Positions 28,037 through 41,160 of a DNA stretch of 64,000 bases are shown here, piece by piece. The translations under genes were made by a program, and so were the position numbers. The first letter of the stretch is position 1. The number at the start of each line of letters is the position of its first letter. The DNA is taken from contig NZ_JAFEJS010000005.1 of NCBI RefSeq assembly GCF_018555385.1, positions 1 to 64,000 of the forward strand, given 5' to 3'. The notes under the pieces are model-generated. The model was not told the origin of the DNA and searched no databases. It worked only from the letters and a program-made list of their open reading frames with translations. This DNA is from Bifidobacterium santillanense (GTDB lineage: Bacteria > Actinomycetota > Actinomycetes > Actinomycetales > Bifidobacteriaceae).

Positions 28037-31000
28037 ATGTCAACACGCAAGCCGCATCACAGTCTCCCGTTCGCGCCGATCCCGGAACCGTTCAAAGGCG
28101 CGATGGGCCGGGCGTTGCGGTTCGCGTCGCGCCTGACGCGCTCCGGCCGCGGCGCCGTGGAGTCGGCCATGGAATCGGTCGACCCGTTCGGCGCCACCCT
28201 CGACAAGGTCGCCGCCGAGGCGATGAACAGGGCCGCCTCCGACACCTCCGACACGGGCCGCGGCCCCACGCCCGACGAGATCGACGTGGCGCGCGAGCTC
28301 GCCGACCATTCGCGCCGGCTCGGCCCCCTCGTCAAGCGCCGTCTGCTCGACTTCGAGGACGTGCCCGGCAAGCTCACGCTCGGTTGGGCGCAGCTGTCCG
28401 GCCCGGGCCTGTCCGGCGACGGCTTCTCGCTCGGCGTCTTCGCCGACAAAGACCACTTCTCGCAGATCGCGTACGCGGACGGCAAGGGTCGCGTGTTCGT
28501 CGGGCCGCAGATCGGCATGGACGTGCAGACCATGGAGCCGCGCTTCATGTTCACCAGGGAGCCTCGCGGAGCCGCCGCCGGGGCCCGGACCGACGGCGGT
28601 CCGGCGGCGTCGGACGGCGGGCGCGCGATCGGCGGCGGCATCGTCGGACGTGACTCCAACGGCCGCATGACCTGGCTCGCCGCATGGAGCCGCACGCCGG
28701 GGCGCGACGGCCGGTACCGCCTCGAGCAGATGCGCTACGCCCTGCCGCGCGAGATGCGCGAGGACCTCGAATACCGCGACGCCGTCGCCATCGGCTTCTT
28801 CGCCGCGTACATGCTGCCGCAGATGAGCGGCCTCATGATCGGCTTCGGCGCCGGCAACATCTTCCGCCGCCTCAACCGCGAGGCGCCGATGGGCGCGATC
28901 CGCCGCTCCGTGCGCGACATGCTCGCCGTGCGCGCCCACGGCATGCGCGTCTCCGGACTCGAGGACCACTTCGCCGAGCTCATGCACGAGGCCGGCGCGC
29001 TCGACGACGCCCCCGGCCTCGAGGCCGTGCACGGCGCCGAACCACTGCACCTGTACACTTCCAGCTACTCCGGCTCCTACTTCTTCAACTGGGACTCCTC
29101 GCTCGTGCTCGCCCCGGCGCTGCGCGCGCTCGCCATCGAGGGCAACCTCAACCGCTTCGCCCAGGTGAGCGCCTGGCTGGAGCGCAACACGCGCCTCGGA
29201 CTGCAGCCCACCGAGGAGACCGTCACGCGCGCGCAGGCCGCCACCATCGACCTGAAGCTGCTCGACGACCCGGCCCTGATCGCGCTCGGCGGCGGCGAGG
29301 CCAGCGACGGCGCGGTCGCCCCCGGCGTGGACGGCGACGCGAACTCGATGCTCGCGCTCATCGAACAGGCCCGCCGCATCGTGCGCGAGATCGGCGCGAA
29401 GGCGGGGGAGGGCGGCGACACCGGCTCCGAGTGGGCGTACCGCCAGAGCATGGCGCTGCTCGTGCGCAAGCTGCGTCTGCCGTACCGCTTCGACGTGGAG
29501 ATCCGCTCCAACCTCGCCGCCGGACGCGTGGCCGTCGGCTTCACCACCGCCGGCGTCTCGATGATGCCGGCCAGCCGGTACGACGAGGCCGCGCACCGCT
29601 GGGTCAAGCTCTCCGATCGCGCCCGCGCCGAGATGAGCGCCGACTACAACCTGCGCGTCGGCCTGATCATGGCCGCGCTGAGCTTCGCCGCGAGCGACCG
29701 CGTGCGCGAGGTGTCGCTGCACGTCGACTCGCTCGGCCTCGAGGAGGCGCTCGCCGAGCAGGACTCCGCCATCGAGGAGATGATGAGCGAGGCGCTCAGC
29801 GCGTTCGAACGCATGCACACCGGCAACATGGGCGCGGTCCACGGCGGCAAGGCCGAGCCGAAGGACGGCGACTTCCACGGCGATCCGGCCCGCACGCCCT
29901 CGCCGTCGCGTCCGATCGACACGTCGGCGCCGGGATCGTCCGACGAGGCGTCCGCCGTCGAGGGCGAGGACGACGACGCGCTCGACCGCCGCTTCGAGGA
30001 CCTGATGAAGGGCGTCGACATCGACATCGACGAGACCGCGTTCGCCTCGCCGTCGTCCGCCGCCGAGGAAGGGGCCACGGGCGACGACGCCGGCGACATG
30101 GCCGATGACGAGTTCGGCGCGAACGGCCTCGTCCCGGGCGCCGTCGGCGATGCGGACGCCGATGACGCCGGCCGCACCCCGTCCGACGACCCGATGAGCG
30201 TGCTCAAGCGCAACCCCACCGTGCGCAACCTCGCCACCGTCACCTTCACGCGCGAGGCCTTCCTCGCCCACGTCGCGCAGGACTCGCTCGACCACCCGAT
30301 GGACACGTACCGCATGTTCGACGCGGTGATGGACGTCGACGGCGGTGCGCTCAAGCCCGTCAGCGCCGGATTCGACCTGCGCGACCCGAGGTTCGCCCCG
30401 GCCGGCGCGCAGGAGGAGCCGGAGATGTCCGACCGCGTTTTCACCGGCGCCGCCGCGCGCGTGCTCGGCACCACACGGGCGTCCGGCCTGTCCATCCAGC
30501 GCGTCGACCTCATGCAGCACGCCGACGCCGACTTCCATCGGCTCGCCTCCGACGACTCCATGCCGTCCGTGGCCAAGGCGCAGGAGGCGATGCGCATCGT
30601 CGAGATGATCGGCGACCCCGAGCTCACGGAGCAGGCGCCGCTCGTGACCAGCGCGCTGATCGACGGGCGAGACACCCCGTCCGTGGCGCTGCGCATGGCC
30701 GACGACCTCGACAAGGAGCGGCTCAAGGCCCGCGACCTGCTGTTCAACGGACAGGTCGATCAGGCGTTCGAGACCGCCGAGGCGGCGATCGGCCGCATCG
30801 ACGCGCTGTACGCGAAGGGCGACGGCGTACCGCGCTACTTCAACTCGTACGCCGAGCGCGTGATCTACAACCGCCTGTTCGCCACGTCCGGCGAGCGCAC
30901 GGTGCTCATCCCGGACAACCTCTTCTACGCGCACATGGAGCTCTCGGACGTGCTCGCCCAGGTCAAGGGCGCCTCGCACTCGCTCAAGCACCTCAACGCG

Positions 31001-31531
31001 ATGGTGGCCTACGCGCCCGCCTACCCGTTGACGCACCTGAAGCTCGCCGTGCAGCTGGCGCGCAACGAGGACTGGGATTCCGCGCGCGCCGCGTGCCTCA
31101 ACGCCCTCAACGTCGCGCTCGACCGCGACGACGCCGCGTTCGCCTACTACCGTCTCGCCTACGACGAGTGGATGCAGGATCATTTCGACGTGGCCGCCGC
31201 CGCGTACATCCTGAGTGACCACATCGCTCCCGGGCAGATCCCCGCGCTGGAGGGCGAGCTGCAGGAGCTCGTCGCACGCGCCGACTCTCAGTGCATCCGC
31301 GTGCCGGAGAACGTGGCCGACGCGTCCGCGGTGCTCGCCGCGCACGACCTGCCGGTCTGGCCGAACACCGAGGTGGCGCGCATCGTGCGCGACGCCGCGC
31401 GCCTGACGGTCGACGAGGGCCTGTTCGTGCCCGCCCGCACGCTCTCCGTCGCCGCCGCCCGCATGGTCGACGACGACAACAGCGGCATCGACGTCGTCCA
31501 GGCCCAGTTCATCCGCTCCCTGACCGCCTGA
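28037..31531 (+). CDS. Large protein of unknown function with acidic linker and TPR-like C-terminus
   Basis: A 1164-residue protein without signal peptide or clear membrane anchor. Three regions are visible. About 1-600 is folded, with YFFNWDSSLVLAPALRALA near 350. About 610-725 is an Asp/Ala/Glu-rich, probably disordered linker. About 730-1164 includes helical repeats resembling TPRs (SLKHLNAMVAYAPAYPLTHL and following). No catalytic motif was recognised. Start ATG 28037. The gene ends directly at an 8-bp minisatellite. Confidence 0.78.
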   Translation: MSTRKPHHSLPFAPIPEPFKGAMGRALRFASRLTRSGRGAVESAMESVDPFGATLDKVAAEAMNRAASDTSDTGRGPTPDEIDVARELADHSRRLGPLVKRRLLDFEDVPGKLTLGWAQLSGPGLSGDGFSLGVFADKDHFSQIAYADGKGRVFVGPQIGMDVQTMEPRFMFTREPRGAAAGARTDGGPAASDGGRAIGGGIVGRDSNGRMTWLAAWSRTPGRDGRYRLEQMRYALPREMREDLEYRDAVAIGFFAAYMLPQMSGLMIGFGAGNIFRRLNREAPMGAIRRSVRDMLAVRAHGMRVSGLEDHFAELMHEAGALDDAPGLEAVHGAEPLHLYTSSYSGSYFFNWDSSLVLAPALRALAIEGNLNRFAQVSAWLERNTRLGLQPTEETVTRAQAATIDLKLLDDPALIALGGGEASDGAVAPGVDGDANSMLALIEQARRIVREIGAKAGEGGDTGSEWAYRQSMALLVRKLRLPYRFDVEIRSNLAAGRVAVGFTTAGVSMMPASRYDEAAHRWVKLSDRARAEMSADYNLRVGLIMAALSFAASDRVREVSLHVDSLGLEEALAEQDSAIEEMMSEALSAFERMHTGNMGAVHGGKAEPKDGDFHGDPARTPSPSRPIDTSAPGSSDEASAVEGEDDDALDRRFEDLMKGVDIDIDETAFASPSSAAEEGATGDDAGDMADDEFGANGLVPGAVGDADADDAGRTPSDDPMSVLKRNPTVRNLATVTFTREAFLAHVAQDSLDHPMDTYRMFDAVMDVDGGALKPVSAGFDLRDPRFAPAGAQEEPEMSDRVFTGAAARVLGTTRASGLSIQRVDLMQHADADFHRLASDDSMPSVAKAQEAMRIVEMIGDPELTEQAPLVTSALIDGRDTPSVALRMADDLDKERLKARDLLFNGQVDQAFETAEAAIGRIDALYAKGDGVPRYFNSYAERVIYNRLFATSGERTVLIPDNLFYAHMELSDVLAQVKGASHSLKHLNAMVAYAPAYPLTHLKLAVQLARNEDWDSARAACLNALNVALDRDDAAFAYYRLAYDEWMQDHFDVAAAAYILSDHIAPGQIPALEGELQELVARADSQCIRVPENVADASAVLAAHDLPVWPNTEVARIVRDAARLTVDEGLFVPARTLSVAAARMVDDDNSGIDVVQAQFIRSLTA

Positions 31532-31537
31532 TCGGCT

Positions 31538-31733
31538 GACCATCTGACCACCGGGTCGTCTGGCCATCTGACCGTCCGGCCATCTGACCGTCTGGCCATC
31601 TGACCGTCCGACCATCTGACCGTCCGACCGTCTGACCGTCTGGTCGTCTGACCGTCTGGTCGTCTGACCGTCCGACCATCTGATTGTCTGGCCGTCTGAT
31701 TGTCTGGCCGTCTGATTGTCTGGCCTATCGGTC
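31538..31733. repeat. Minisatellite of 8-bp units
   Basis: About 24 tandem units based on TCTGACCG, with variants TCTGGCCA, TCCGACCA, TCTGGTCG and TCTGATTG. They start six bases after the stop of the preceding gene. The last units (TCTGATTG/TCTGGCCG alternating three times) are the most regular, indicating recent expansion. Confidence 0.93.
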
Positions 31734-31860
31734 GGTCAGACGGCCTCGCTTCGTCGATCGGGCGATCGGTCCCGTCTTTTTCGTCTTGTTCCCGGGGAGA
31801 CGACGCGGGTGTCCTCGTACCCGTCATCGCTTTTGCCCCACTCCCGTGGGATGACGGCCG

Positions 31861-32118
31861 AAAACGGTCTTATCGGCCCCGTCGTTCCACTTCCTGCGCG
31901 CAGAGAACGGTTCTCAATAACGAACGTGTGAGCCTCGACACCACGTCAATCGCACGTGCAAAGTCCCCGGATCGGCCGTATTCCGCCGTTCCGGGGACTT
32001 GCCGTTTTGTGCGTTCGTGTGCGCAAGGCACGCATGTTCGTTATTGAGAACCGTTCTCTGCGCGGTCCGACGACGGCAGGACCCGCGCGACCGCTATCGG
32101 GAACCGTTCTCCGCGCCG
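31861..32118. repeat. Fold-back repeat copy A
   Basis: Terminal inverted sequences CGCAGAGAACGGTTCTCAAT (from 31899) and its complement (ending 32062) extend about 30 bp inward. The centre has AAGTCCCCGG/CCGGGGACTT as a stem. Homology continues outward to copy C (37799-38062), which is inverted. The right end overlaps the 3' end of the DUF559-like gene. Confidence 0.88.
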
Positions 32119-32948
32119 AGCCAGGTGCGGCAGAACGCCGCCAGATACCGTTGCCGCATCACGATTGTCCGAGCCATCACCATGAACGTCCGTCTCGCCT
32201 CCACGGTGCGGAAGTTGTCCGCGGTGACATAGACGATCACCCAGCCGCGCGCCTGCAGCCGGTTCAGCCTCGCCGCATCGCTCAGCATCTGATCCGGCCC
32301 GCCGTGGTAGTACCCCTGATACTCGAAGGCGACCTTGCAATCGGGATATGCCATGTCCAGCAAGACGTATGAGTCGCCCATTTCGACCCTGTAATTCGGC
32401 GTGGGACGCCCCACCCCGGTGTCGGCCAGCGCGCCGAACAGTTGCGTCTCCGGCGGGGAGTCGGTGTTCTCCACGATGTACGGCAACGCGGCCAGACACT
32501 TCTTCCGTCCGATGAACCGCGCGCTGGCGTCCACGTATCCCTTCAGCTCGTCGAGGGTGGCGACCTTGCGGCGTGTGTCGCGGCTCAGCATCGCCGCTCC
32601 GATCGCCGCGAGATCCTCCACACCGCAATGGGGCGCCATCTGCGCCCATGTCATGGCCGGCGACGACACCCAGAACGATTCGTAGGATTCCTTGCGATAC
32701 TCCTCTGCGCCGCGGAAGACGTGGAAGACGACGCCTTTGACCCGTCTGCGCATGCCCGCCTCGGAGACGACGGCGTGAACCGAGCTTGCGTCCAGCGAAC
32801 AATCGCGGGGAACCGGCGCGCCCCAGTACCGCACCGCGTTGAGATAACCGATGTGCAACGGTGCGTGCGTTCGACGGGCCGCCGCGTTGCAGCGTTCGCG
32901 CTCCATCCTTCTGTCGGCGACGATGCCTTCACGTATGAATGATCCCAT
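32094..32948 (-). CDS. DUF559-like endonuclease-domain protein
   Basis: A 284-residue protein. The C-terminal part (about 165-284) has a Vsr/DUF559-type nuclease core: the acidic LLDMAYPDCKVAFEYQGYYHG, then DAARLNRLQARGWVIVYVTADNF. The N-terminal part resembles the winged-helix portion found in many actinobacterial DUF559 or AbiEi-like proteins (YLNAVRYWGAPVPRD). Possible roles are DNA repair or defence; neither is shown here. Start ATG 32948; an earlier ATG at 32993 is possible. Its last codons and stop lie within fold-back repeat A, so the C-terminus (GAENGSR) has probably been replaced. Confidence 0.7.
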   Translation of the reverse strand: MGSFIREGIVADRRMERERCNAAARRTHAPLHIGYLNAVRYWGAPVPRDCSLDASSVHAVVSEAGMRRRVKGVVFHVFRGAEEYRKESYESFWVSSPAMTWAQMAPHCGVEDLAAIGAAMLSRDTRRKVATLDELKGYVDASARFIGRKKCLAALPYIVENTDSPPETQLFGALADTGVGRPTPNYRVEMGDSYVLLDMAYPDCKVAFEYQGYYHGGPDQMLSDAARLNRLQARGWVIVYVTADNFRTVEARRTFMVMARTIVMRQRYLAAFCRTWLGAENGSR

Positions 32949-33715
32949 GCGTCGACCGTAGACGACGCTTCGGCTGCGTCGCAATGTGCGCATGGAATGA
33001 GCGGTCCGTGGTTGATGGACCGGTGGATAAGGCGGATTCCCGTCCGCCGTGTCGGACCATCGGGGCGACGAGACCGGTATCCGAAAGCCGGGGACGATTC
33101 GGGATGGAATCGGCCCGCCCCAAGTCGGAGATGATTTCCGCAGACGGCGTTGAACTTAATCGACGTACGGACTGTCGGCAGATTCGACGTCTCCCATTAC
33201 GCCCCGCAGACCGCGAAAATCACCTCATCCGGCCCATCGTCCCGCTCCCCGTGCGCAGAGAATCGTTCTCAATAGCGAACGTGTGAGCCTCGACACTCTG
33301 TCAATCGCACGTGCAAAGTCCCCGGATCGGCCGTATTCCGCCGTTCCGGGGACTTGCCGTTTTGTGCGCATATGTGCGATGGGCTCACACGTTCGCTATT
33401 GAGAACCGTTCTCTGCGCGCGAGGGAGACGGTTTAAGGCCGACCCGGACCACGAGCGCGGCATGAGAAACTTCTCTGCGCACGGAAAGGGACGATTCAGG
33501 ACCGGTCTCCCGTGAAGACCGACGAAAGCATGCTCTTTGCACGGGGACGACGTTCTAAGGGTGATTCCTCTGCCCCGCGTTGCCCGGACCGCTCTCCGCG
33601 CACGGAGATGACGGGTGCGGCCCCCATCCGCGCCAATAGGGGGCGAACCCCGTCATCCACGCAAGCAATGACCACAGGCGACCCTCATCCGCGCCGACAG
33701 GGGCGAGCGGCCCCG
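32949..33715. other. Non-coding region with repeat B
   Basis: No supported gene in 767 bp. It contains fold-back copy B (33225-33420) and scattered fragments of the same ends (CTCTGCGCACGG near 33471 and 33593). It also holds two diverged direct copies of a sequence of about 40 bp with CATCCGCGCC and AGGGGCGA (about 33615-33655 and 33676-33718), the second reaching the mrp stop codon. Confidence 0.7.
33225..33420. repeat. Fold-back repeat copy B
   Basis: 36-bp terminal inverted repeats (33254-33289 with 33382-33417, one mismatch) and the same central AAGTCCCCGG/CCGGGGACTT stem as copies A and C. Same orientation as copy A. Confidence 0.88.
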
Positions 33716-34831
33716 TCAGGCTCCCATCAGCCGCTCGGCGAGCGCGCGGAACTCGGCACCGATGCCGTCGGTCCGCAGCGCGCCGTCGGCGTCCAGCACC
33801 GCGGGGCGCCCGGCCTCGCCGGTCTCGCGCAGCTCGGGCTCGAGCGGCAGCTGTGCCATCAGCGGCACGTCGTAGCCGAGCGCGTCGGAAAGCTGCTGGG
33901 AAACGCGCTCGCCGCCGCCCTCGCCGAAGATGCGCAGCTTCTCGCCCTTGTGCTCGTAGAAGCTCATGTTCTCGACGACGCCGCGCACCTTCATCGGCAC
34001 CTGCAGCGCGACGAGTCCCGAACGCACGGCCACGTCGGACGCGCTCGGCTGTGGGGTCGTCACGACGACGAGCTCCGCGTTGGGCAGCGCCTGCGCGACC
34101 GAGATCGCCATATCGCCGGTGCCGGGCGCGAGGTCGAGCAGCAGCACGTCCGGCTCGCCCCACCACACGTCGGACAGGAACTGCTCGAGCGAACGCTGCA
34201 GGCGGGGGCCGCGCCACAGGATCGCGCGGTCGGCGCCGGCGAACATGCCGATCGAGATGAGCTTGACGCCCCATGCGGTGACGGGCATGAGCATGCCGTT
34301 GAGGTTCGTCGGCTGCGTGTGCACGCCGAACAGGCGCGGCAGGGAGAAGCCGTAGATGTCCGCGTCGATGGCGGCGGTGTCGTAGCCGAGCGCCGCGAAC
34401 GTGGCGGCGAGGTTGGCGGTGACGGACGACTTGCCGACGCCGCCCTTGCCGGAGGCGATCGCGAAGATGCGCGTCTTGATGCCCGGCTTGTTGAACGGGT
34501 TCTGCTTGCGTTCGGCCTTGAGGTCGGCGACGAGGTCGTCGAGCTTGTCGCGGCTCATCGACCCGACCTCGATATGCGGGGTGAGCGTCGCGTCCGGATA
34601 GGAGGCGACGGCGCCGTTGATCTGGTTGGTGATCGTCTCCGACAGCGGGCAGCCGGGGACGGTGAGCTCGACGTGCACGGTCACGTCGTACGCGTCGCCC
34701 CCCTCGTCCGTGGGCGTCGCGTCGATCGCCGCGATCATGCCCAGATCGGTGACGGAGCGTCCGAGCTCCGGGTCGATGACGCGGCTCAGCCGCTCGTAGA
34801 TGGCGGCTTCGATGTGCCTGCTGTCTGTCAT
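33716..34831 (-). CDS. mrp: Mrp/ApbC-type iron-sulfur carrier ATPase
   Basis: A 371-residue P-loop protein that carries or assembles Fe-S clusters. The N-terminal DUF59/MIP18 domain (about 1-105) includes ELTVPGCPLSETI. The ATPase domain has the deviant Walker A ASGKGGVGKSSVTANLA, with DADIYGFSLPRLFG and LLLDLAPGTGDMAISV following. I did not see a CXXC pair near the C-terminus. ATG 34831 has a strong AAGGAGGA site. It lies downstream of ligA on the same strand. Confidence 0.9.
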   Translation of the reverse strand: MTDSRHIEAAIYERLSRVIDPELGRSVTDLGMIAAIDATPTDEGGDAYDVTVHVELTVPGCPLSETITNQINGAVASYPDATLTPHIEVGSMSRDKLDDLVADLKAERKQNPFNKPGIKTRIFAIASGKGGVGKSSVTANLAATFAALGYDTAAIDADIYGFSLPRLFGVHTQPTNLNGMLMPVTAWGVKLISIGMFAGADRAILWRGPRLQRSLEQFLSDVWWGEPDVLLLDLAPGTGDMAISVAQALPNAELVVVTTPQPSASDVAVRSGLVALQVPMKVRGVVENMSFYEHKGEKLRIFGEGGGERVSQQLSDALGYDVPLMAQLPLEPELRETGEAGRPAVLDADGALRTDGIGAEFRALAERLMGA

Positions 34832-34942
34832 GGATCGTCCTCCTTGTTTGGCCGCGTAACACACTAGCGTGCAATCGCGCGGCATGCCAGAGGTGCGGCC
34901 TTCATGCGACGATCATGACGGCGGCTCCCTCGGGTTCGCCCG

Positions 34943-38062
<3,120 letters not shown>

Positions 38063-38138
38063 CGTCCCCAGACGCGTGAGGACGACGGCCGAGGGGAGAT
38101 GGTCATTGTCCGCCTGGAACATGGCCGTAACGGACGGC

Positions 38139-39122
38139 TTACTTCTGCGCCCGCCAGATGTCGGGCTCGACGTAGATCTCCCACTCGTACCAGGGCAGGG
38201 CGGTGCGGATGCTCGTCTCGATCTTGTCGACGGTCTGCACGTCGTAGTCGCGGTCGAACTTGTCGGTCTCGACTTTGAGGCACAACAGCACCGCATCCTC
38301 GTCCATGTGGATGGCCTGCATGTTGATGAGCCGGTTGACGCCGGAGGTCGATTCGACCGCCGCGACCAGCATCTCGCGCGTGCGCGGGTCGATGTCCTCA
38401 CCGATCAGGAGCGATCCGGACTTGAACGCGAGCGCCGCCGAGCCGCACACCAGCACGAGGCCGACCATGAGGCCGCCGATCGCGTCGTACAGTTCGTCGC
38501 CGGTCGCGATGGACAGGCCGATGCCGAGTCCGGCGAACGCGAGTCCGATCAGGGCGAGCGTGTCCTCCATCATCACGGAGGCGAGTTCGGCGGACTTCGT
38601 GCGCCGCCAGAACTTGACGAGCGAATCGCTCTCGACCTTGACGCGCTTCATGCGGCCGCGCGCCTCGTGCATGGACGTGTGCAGGCCGTAGCCCTCGAGG
38701 CAGGCGGAGACGCCGACGACGACCAGCGCGGCGACGAGTTCCAGCGAATCGGCCTCGCGCGGCATCGTGCCCTCGACCAGTCCGGTGAGCTTGCCGACCG
38801 CCTGCGAGACGGCGAACACGCCGCCGACGAAGAACAGCAGCGTCGCGACGATGAAGCTGGCGAGGTACTTGACGCGGTGCAGTCCGAACGGGTGGTCGCC
38901 GTCGGTCTTGTGGTCGGACGCCTTGTCGCCGACCATGAGGACGAGCTCGTTGGCGCAGTCGGCGACCGAGTGCACGGACTCGGAGAACATGGACGATGAT
39001 CCGGTGAACGCGGCGGCCGCGAACTTCGCGAGTGCGACGCCGATGTTGGCGGCCAGCGCGGCCTTGACCGCGGCGCCCGTCTTGGCCTTGGCCTGGGTGT
39101 TGGAGATTGCTGATGACGACAT
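38139..39122 (-). CDS. Cation diffusion facilitator family transporter
   Basis: A 327-residue CDF protein that exports divalent metal (Zn, Co, Fe or Mn) in exchange for protons. About six helices; the metal-site helix 2 reads SESVHSVADCANELV with the conserved His and Asp, and helix 5 MMEDTLALIGLAFAG supplies the second pair. The cytoplasmic C-terminal domain (about 220-327) has VNRLINMQAIHMDEDAVLL. The DKTDGDHPFGLHRVKYL loop is typical. ATG 39122. Metal specificity is not deducible here. Confidence 0.9.
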   Translation of the reverse strand: MSSSAISNTQAKAKTGAAVKAALAANIGVALAKFAAAAFTGSSSMFSESVHSVADCANELVLMVGDKASDHKTDGDHPFGLHRVKYLASFIVATLLFFVGGVFAVSQAVGKLTGLVEGTMPREADSLELVAALVVVGVSACLEGYGLHTSMHEARGRMKRVKVESDSLVKFWRRTKSAELASVMMEDTLALIGLAFAGLGIGLSIATGDELYDAIGGLMVGLVLVCGSAALAFKSGSLLIGEDIDPRTREMLVAAVESTSGVNRLINMQAIHMDEDAVLLCLKVETDKFDRDYDVQTVDKIETSIRTALPWYEWEIYVEPDIWRAQK

Positions 39123-39136
39123 GATTGCTTCCTCTT

Positions 39137-39164
39137 TCCGGAACGTCCGGAACGTCCGGAACGT
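39137..39164. repeat. Decamer direct repeat in the CDF gene leader
   Basis: CCGGAACGT repeated three times with a 10-bp period, ending 15 bp before the CDF start codon. It could be slippage product or a short operator array. Confidence 0.7.
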
Positions 39165-39365
39165 CATTGTACGACGATCCGTAGTGGCCCGGTCTGGACC
39201 GAGCGATGTCCGGACAGGGGACAGGGGAACGCGGGCGGGAACGTCCGCTGCGGGATCGTGTCCCGTGGCCATCGGGGTCCGTCGCCATGTATGTCCGACG
39301 AATGGGAAATGGCGCAGTCGGGACGGGACTCCGTCCGTCCGCTCACCCCCCCCCCGAATACGGGA

Positions 39366-39391
39366 AAGCCCCGCCGGTGAGAGCGGGGCTT
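39366..39391 (-). terminator. Terminator downstream of glnA1
   Basis: AAGCCCCGC (39366-39374) pairs perfectly with GCGGGGCTT (39383-39391); 8-nt loop. It lies 34 bp after the glutamine synthetase stop on the minus strand. A run of ten C (39346-39355) follows just downstream. Confidence 0.75.
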
Positions 39392-39425
39392 GATCCGTGT
39401 GACGCCGCGATGGGCGGGCCGACTA

Positions 39426-40874
39426 TCAGATGTGGTAGTACAGCTCGTACTCGAGCGGGGTCGGGGCCAGACGGGCCTGATCGATCTCGTCGCGCTTGAG
39501 GTCGATCCAGGTCTCGATGAGATCCGGGGTGAAGACGTTGCCGGCGGTGAGGAAGTCGTTGTCCTCCTCAAGGGCGTTCAGCGCCTCGCCGAGGGAGCTC
39601 GGGACCTGCTTGATGTTGGCGTGCTCCTCCGGCGGCAGCTCGTAGAGGTCCTTGTCGACCGGTGCCGGCGGCTCGATGTGGTTCAGGATGCCGTCGAGGC
39701 CGGCCATCATCTGGGCGGAGAAGGCCAGGAACGGGTTGCAGGACGGATCCGGGGCGCGGAACTCGATGCGCTTGGAGGCGGGGGAGGTGCCGGCCAGCGG
39801 GATGCGGATGGCGGCGGAGCGGTTGCGGGCCGAGTAGACCAGCGAGACCGGGGCCTCGAAGCCCGGGACCAGACGGTGGAAGGAGTTCAGCGACGGGTTG
39901 GTGAAGGCGACGACCGCGGAGGAGTGCTTGATCAGGCCGCCGATGTACCAACGGGCGATGTCGGACAGGCCGCCGTAGCCCTGCTCATCGTAGAACAGCG
40001 GCTTGCCGTCCTTCCACAGGGACTGGTGGCAGTGCATGCCGGTGCCGTTGTCGCCGGCGATCGGCTTCGGCATGAAGGTCACGGACTTGCCGGCGAGGGC
40101 GGCGGTCTCGTGGACGACGTACTTGTACTTCATCAGGTCGTCGCCCGCGTGCTGCAGGGTGTTGAAGCGGTAGTTGATCTCCTGCTGACCGGCGCCGGCC
40201 ACCTCGTGGTGGGAGCGCTCGAGCTGCAGGCCGACCTTCTGCAGGTTGGCGACCATGTCGTCGCGCAGGTCCTGGTTGTGGTCGATCGGCGGGACCGGGA
40301 AGTAGCCGCGCTTGACGCGGTTCTTGAAGCCGATGTTCGGGGTGCCGTCCTCTTCGGTGTCGACGCCGGTGTTCCACGGGGCCTCGATGGAGTCGACCTC
40401 GTAGAAGGAGCGCTGGGCGGAGTTCTCGTAACGCACCTTGTCGAAGATGAAGAACTCGGCCTCCGGGGCGAAGGACGCGGTGTCGGCGATGCCGGTGGAC
40501 TTCAGGTAGGCCTCGGCCTTGCCGGCGACCTGACGAGGATCACGGGAGTACGGCTCGTCGGTCAGCGGGTCGACGATGGAGAAGGCCACGTCGAGCGTCT
40601 TGTGCTTGCGGAACGGGTCGACGAAGGCGGTGGTCACGTCCGGGACCAGCTTCATGTCGGACTCGTTGATGGCCTGGAAGCCCTGCACGGAGGAACCATC
40701 GAACGGCATGCCGTCGGTGAACGCGTTGTCCAGGAACTCGCTGACCGGGACGGTGAAGTGCTGCTGCACGCCGATAAGGTCGGTGAAACGGACGGAGACG
40801 TACTCGACGCCTTCCTTGTTGATGAGGGCCTCGACTTCTTCAGGCGTATGGGCGAAGATCTTATTCTCTGCCAC
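39426..40874 (-). CDS. glnA: Type-I glutamine synthetase, adenylylatable form
   Basis: Main ammonia-assimilating enzyme, expected to be a dodecamer in the cytoplasm. 482 residues. [12 protein letters not shown], metal site [26 protein letters not shown] and [18 protein letters not shown] are present. The adenylylation tyrosine lies in [14 protein letters not shown], matching the E. coli GlnA loop, so GlnE control is expected. Strong Shine-Dalgarno AAAGGAGCG. A GlnR-like box lies about 70-100 bp upstream. It transcribes leftward alone and is closed by a terminator. Confidence 0.96.
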   Translation of the reverse strand: MAENKIFAHTPEEVEALINKEGVEYVSVRFTDLIGVQQHFTVPVSEFLDNAFTDGMPFDGSSVQGFQAINESDMKLVPDVTTAFVDPFRKHKTLDVAFSIVDPLTDEPYSRDPRQVAGKAEAYLKSTGIADTASFAPEAEFFIFDKVRYENSAQRSFYEVDSIEAPWNTGVDTEEDGTPNIGFKNRVKRGYFPVPPIDHNQDLRDDMVANLQKVGLQLERSHHEVAGAGQQEINYRFNTLQHAGDDLMKYKYVVHETAALAGKSVTFMPKPIAGDNGTGMHCHQSLWKDGKPLFYDEQGYGGLSDIARWYIGGLIKHSSAVVAFTNPSLNSFHRLVPGFEAPVSLVYSARNRSAAIRIPLAGTSPASKRIEFRAPDPSCNPFLAFSAQMMAGLDGILNHIEPPAPVDKDLYELPPEEHANIKQVPSSLGEALNALEEDNDFLTAGNVFTPDLIETWIDLKRDEIDQARLAPTPLEYELYYHI

Positions 40875-40940
40875 GATCGCTCCTTTATTGATGAGAACTT
40901 ACAGGGTTAAAGCATAGGAACATGCGTTTCGCCCGCTCGA

Positions 40941-40975
40941 AACTTCGGTTACGAGAATGTTTCGTGCTCGGTAAC
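40941..40975 (-). promoter_or_regulatory. Possible GlnR-type operator upstream of glnA1
   Basis: On the minus strand GTTAC, GAAAC and GTAAC follow each other at 12- and 11-bp spacing (40975 down to 40948), close to the GTnAC-n6-GAAAC boxes of actinobacterial GlnR. This is pattern matching only; no GlnR gene is in the window. Confidence 0.4.
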
Positions 40976-41160
40976 GCGAGACGTCGTTTCGTTGCGATGA
41001 CGCGATTTTCGGCGTTTGCGCCGTTCGCGTCCGCGCCGTGCGTCCGTCCGCTTTATGGACGATGCGGGCCGATCTCGCTTACGGGCGACTGTCGTTCGGT
41101 CGTCGGAGGCGGGTTCGTCCCGGTTTCCGGGCCTGGGAACCGGGACGCCGGCATACGCGA

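Noticed and set aside
31538..31733. C-terminal repeat protein encoded by the octamer array (minus-strand frame with SDGRTV-like repeats)
   Set aside because: The octamer is not a multiple of three, no ribosome site precedes the frame, and the array lies just after a stop codon; it is a DNA-level minisatellite.
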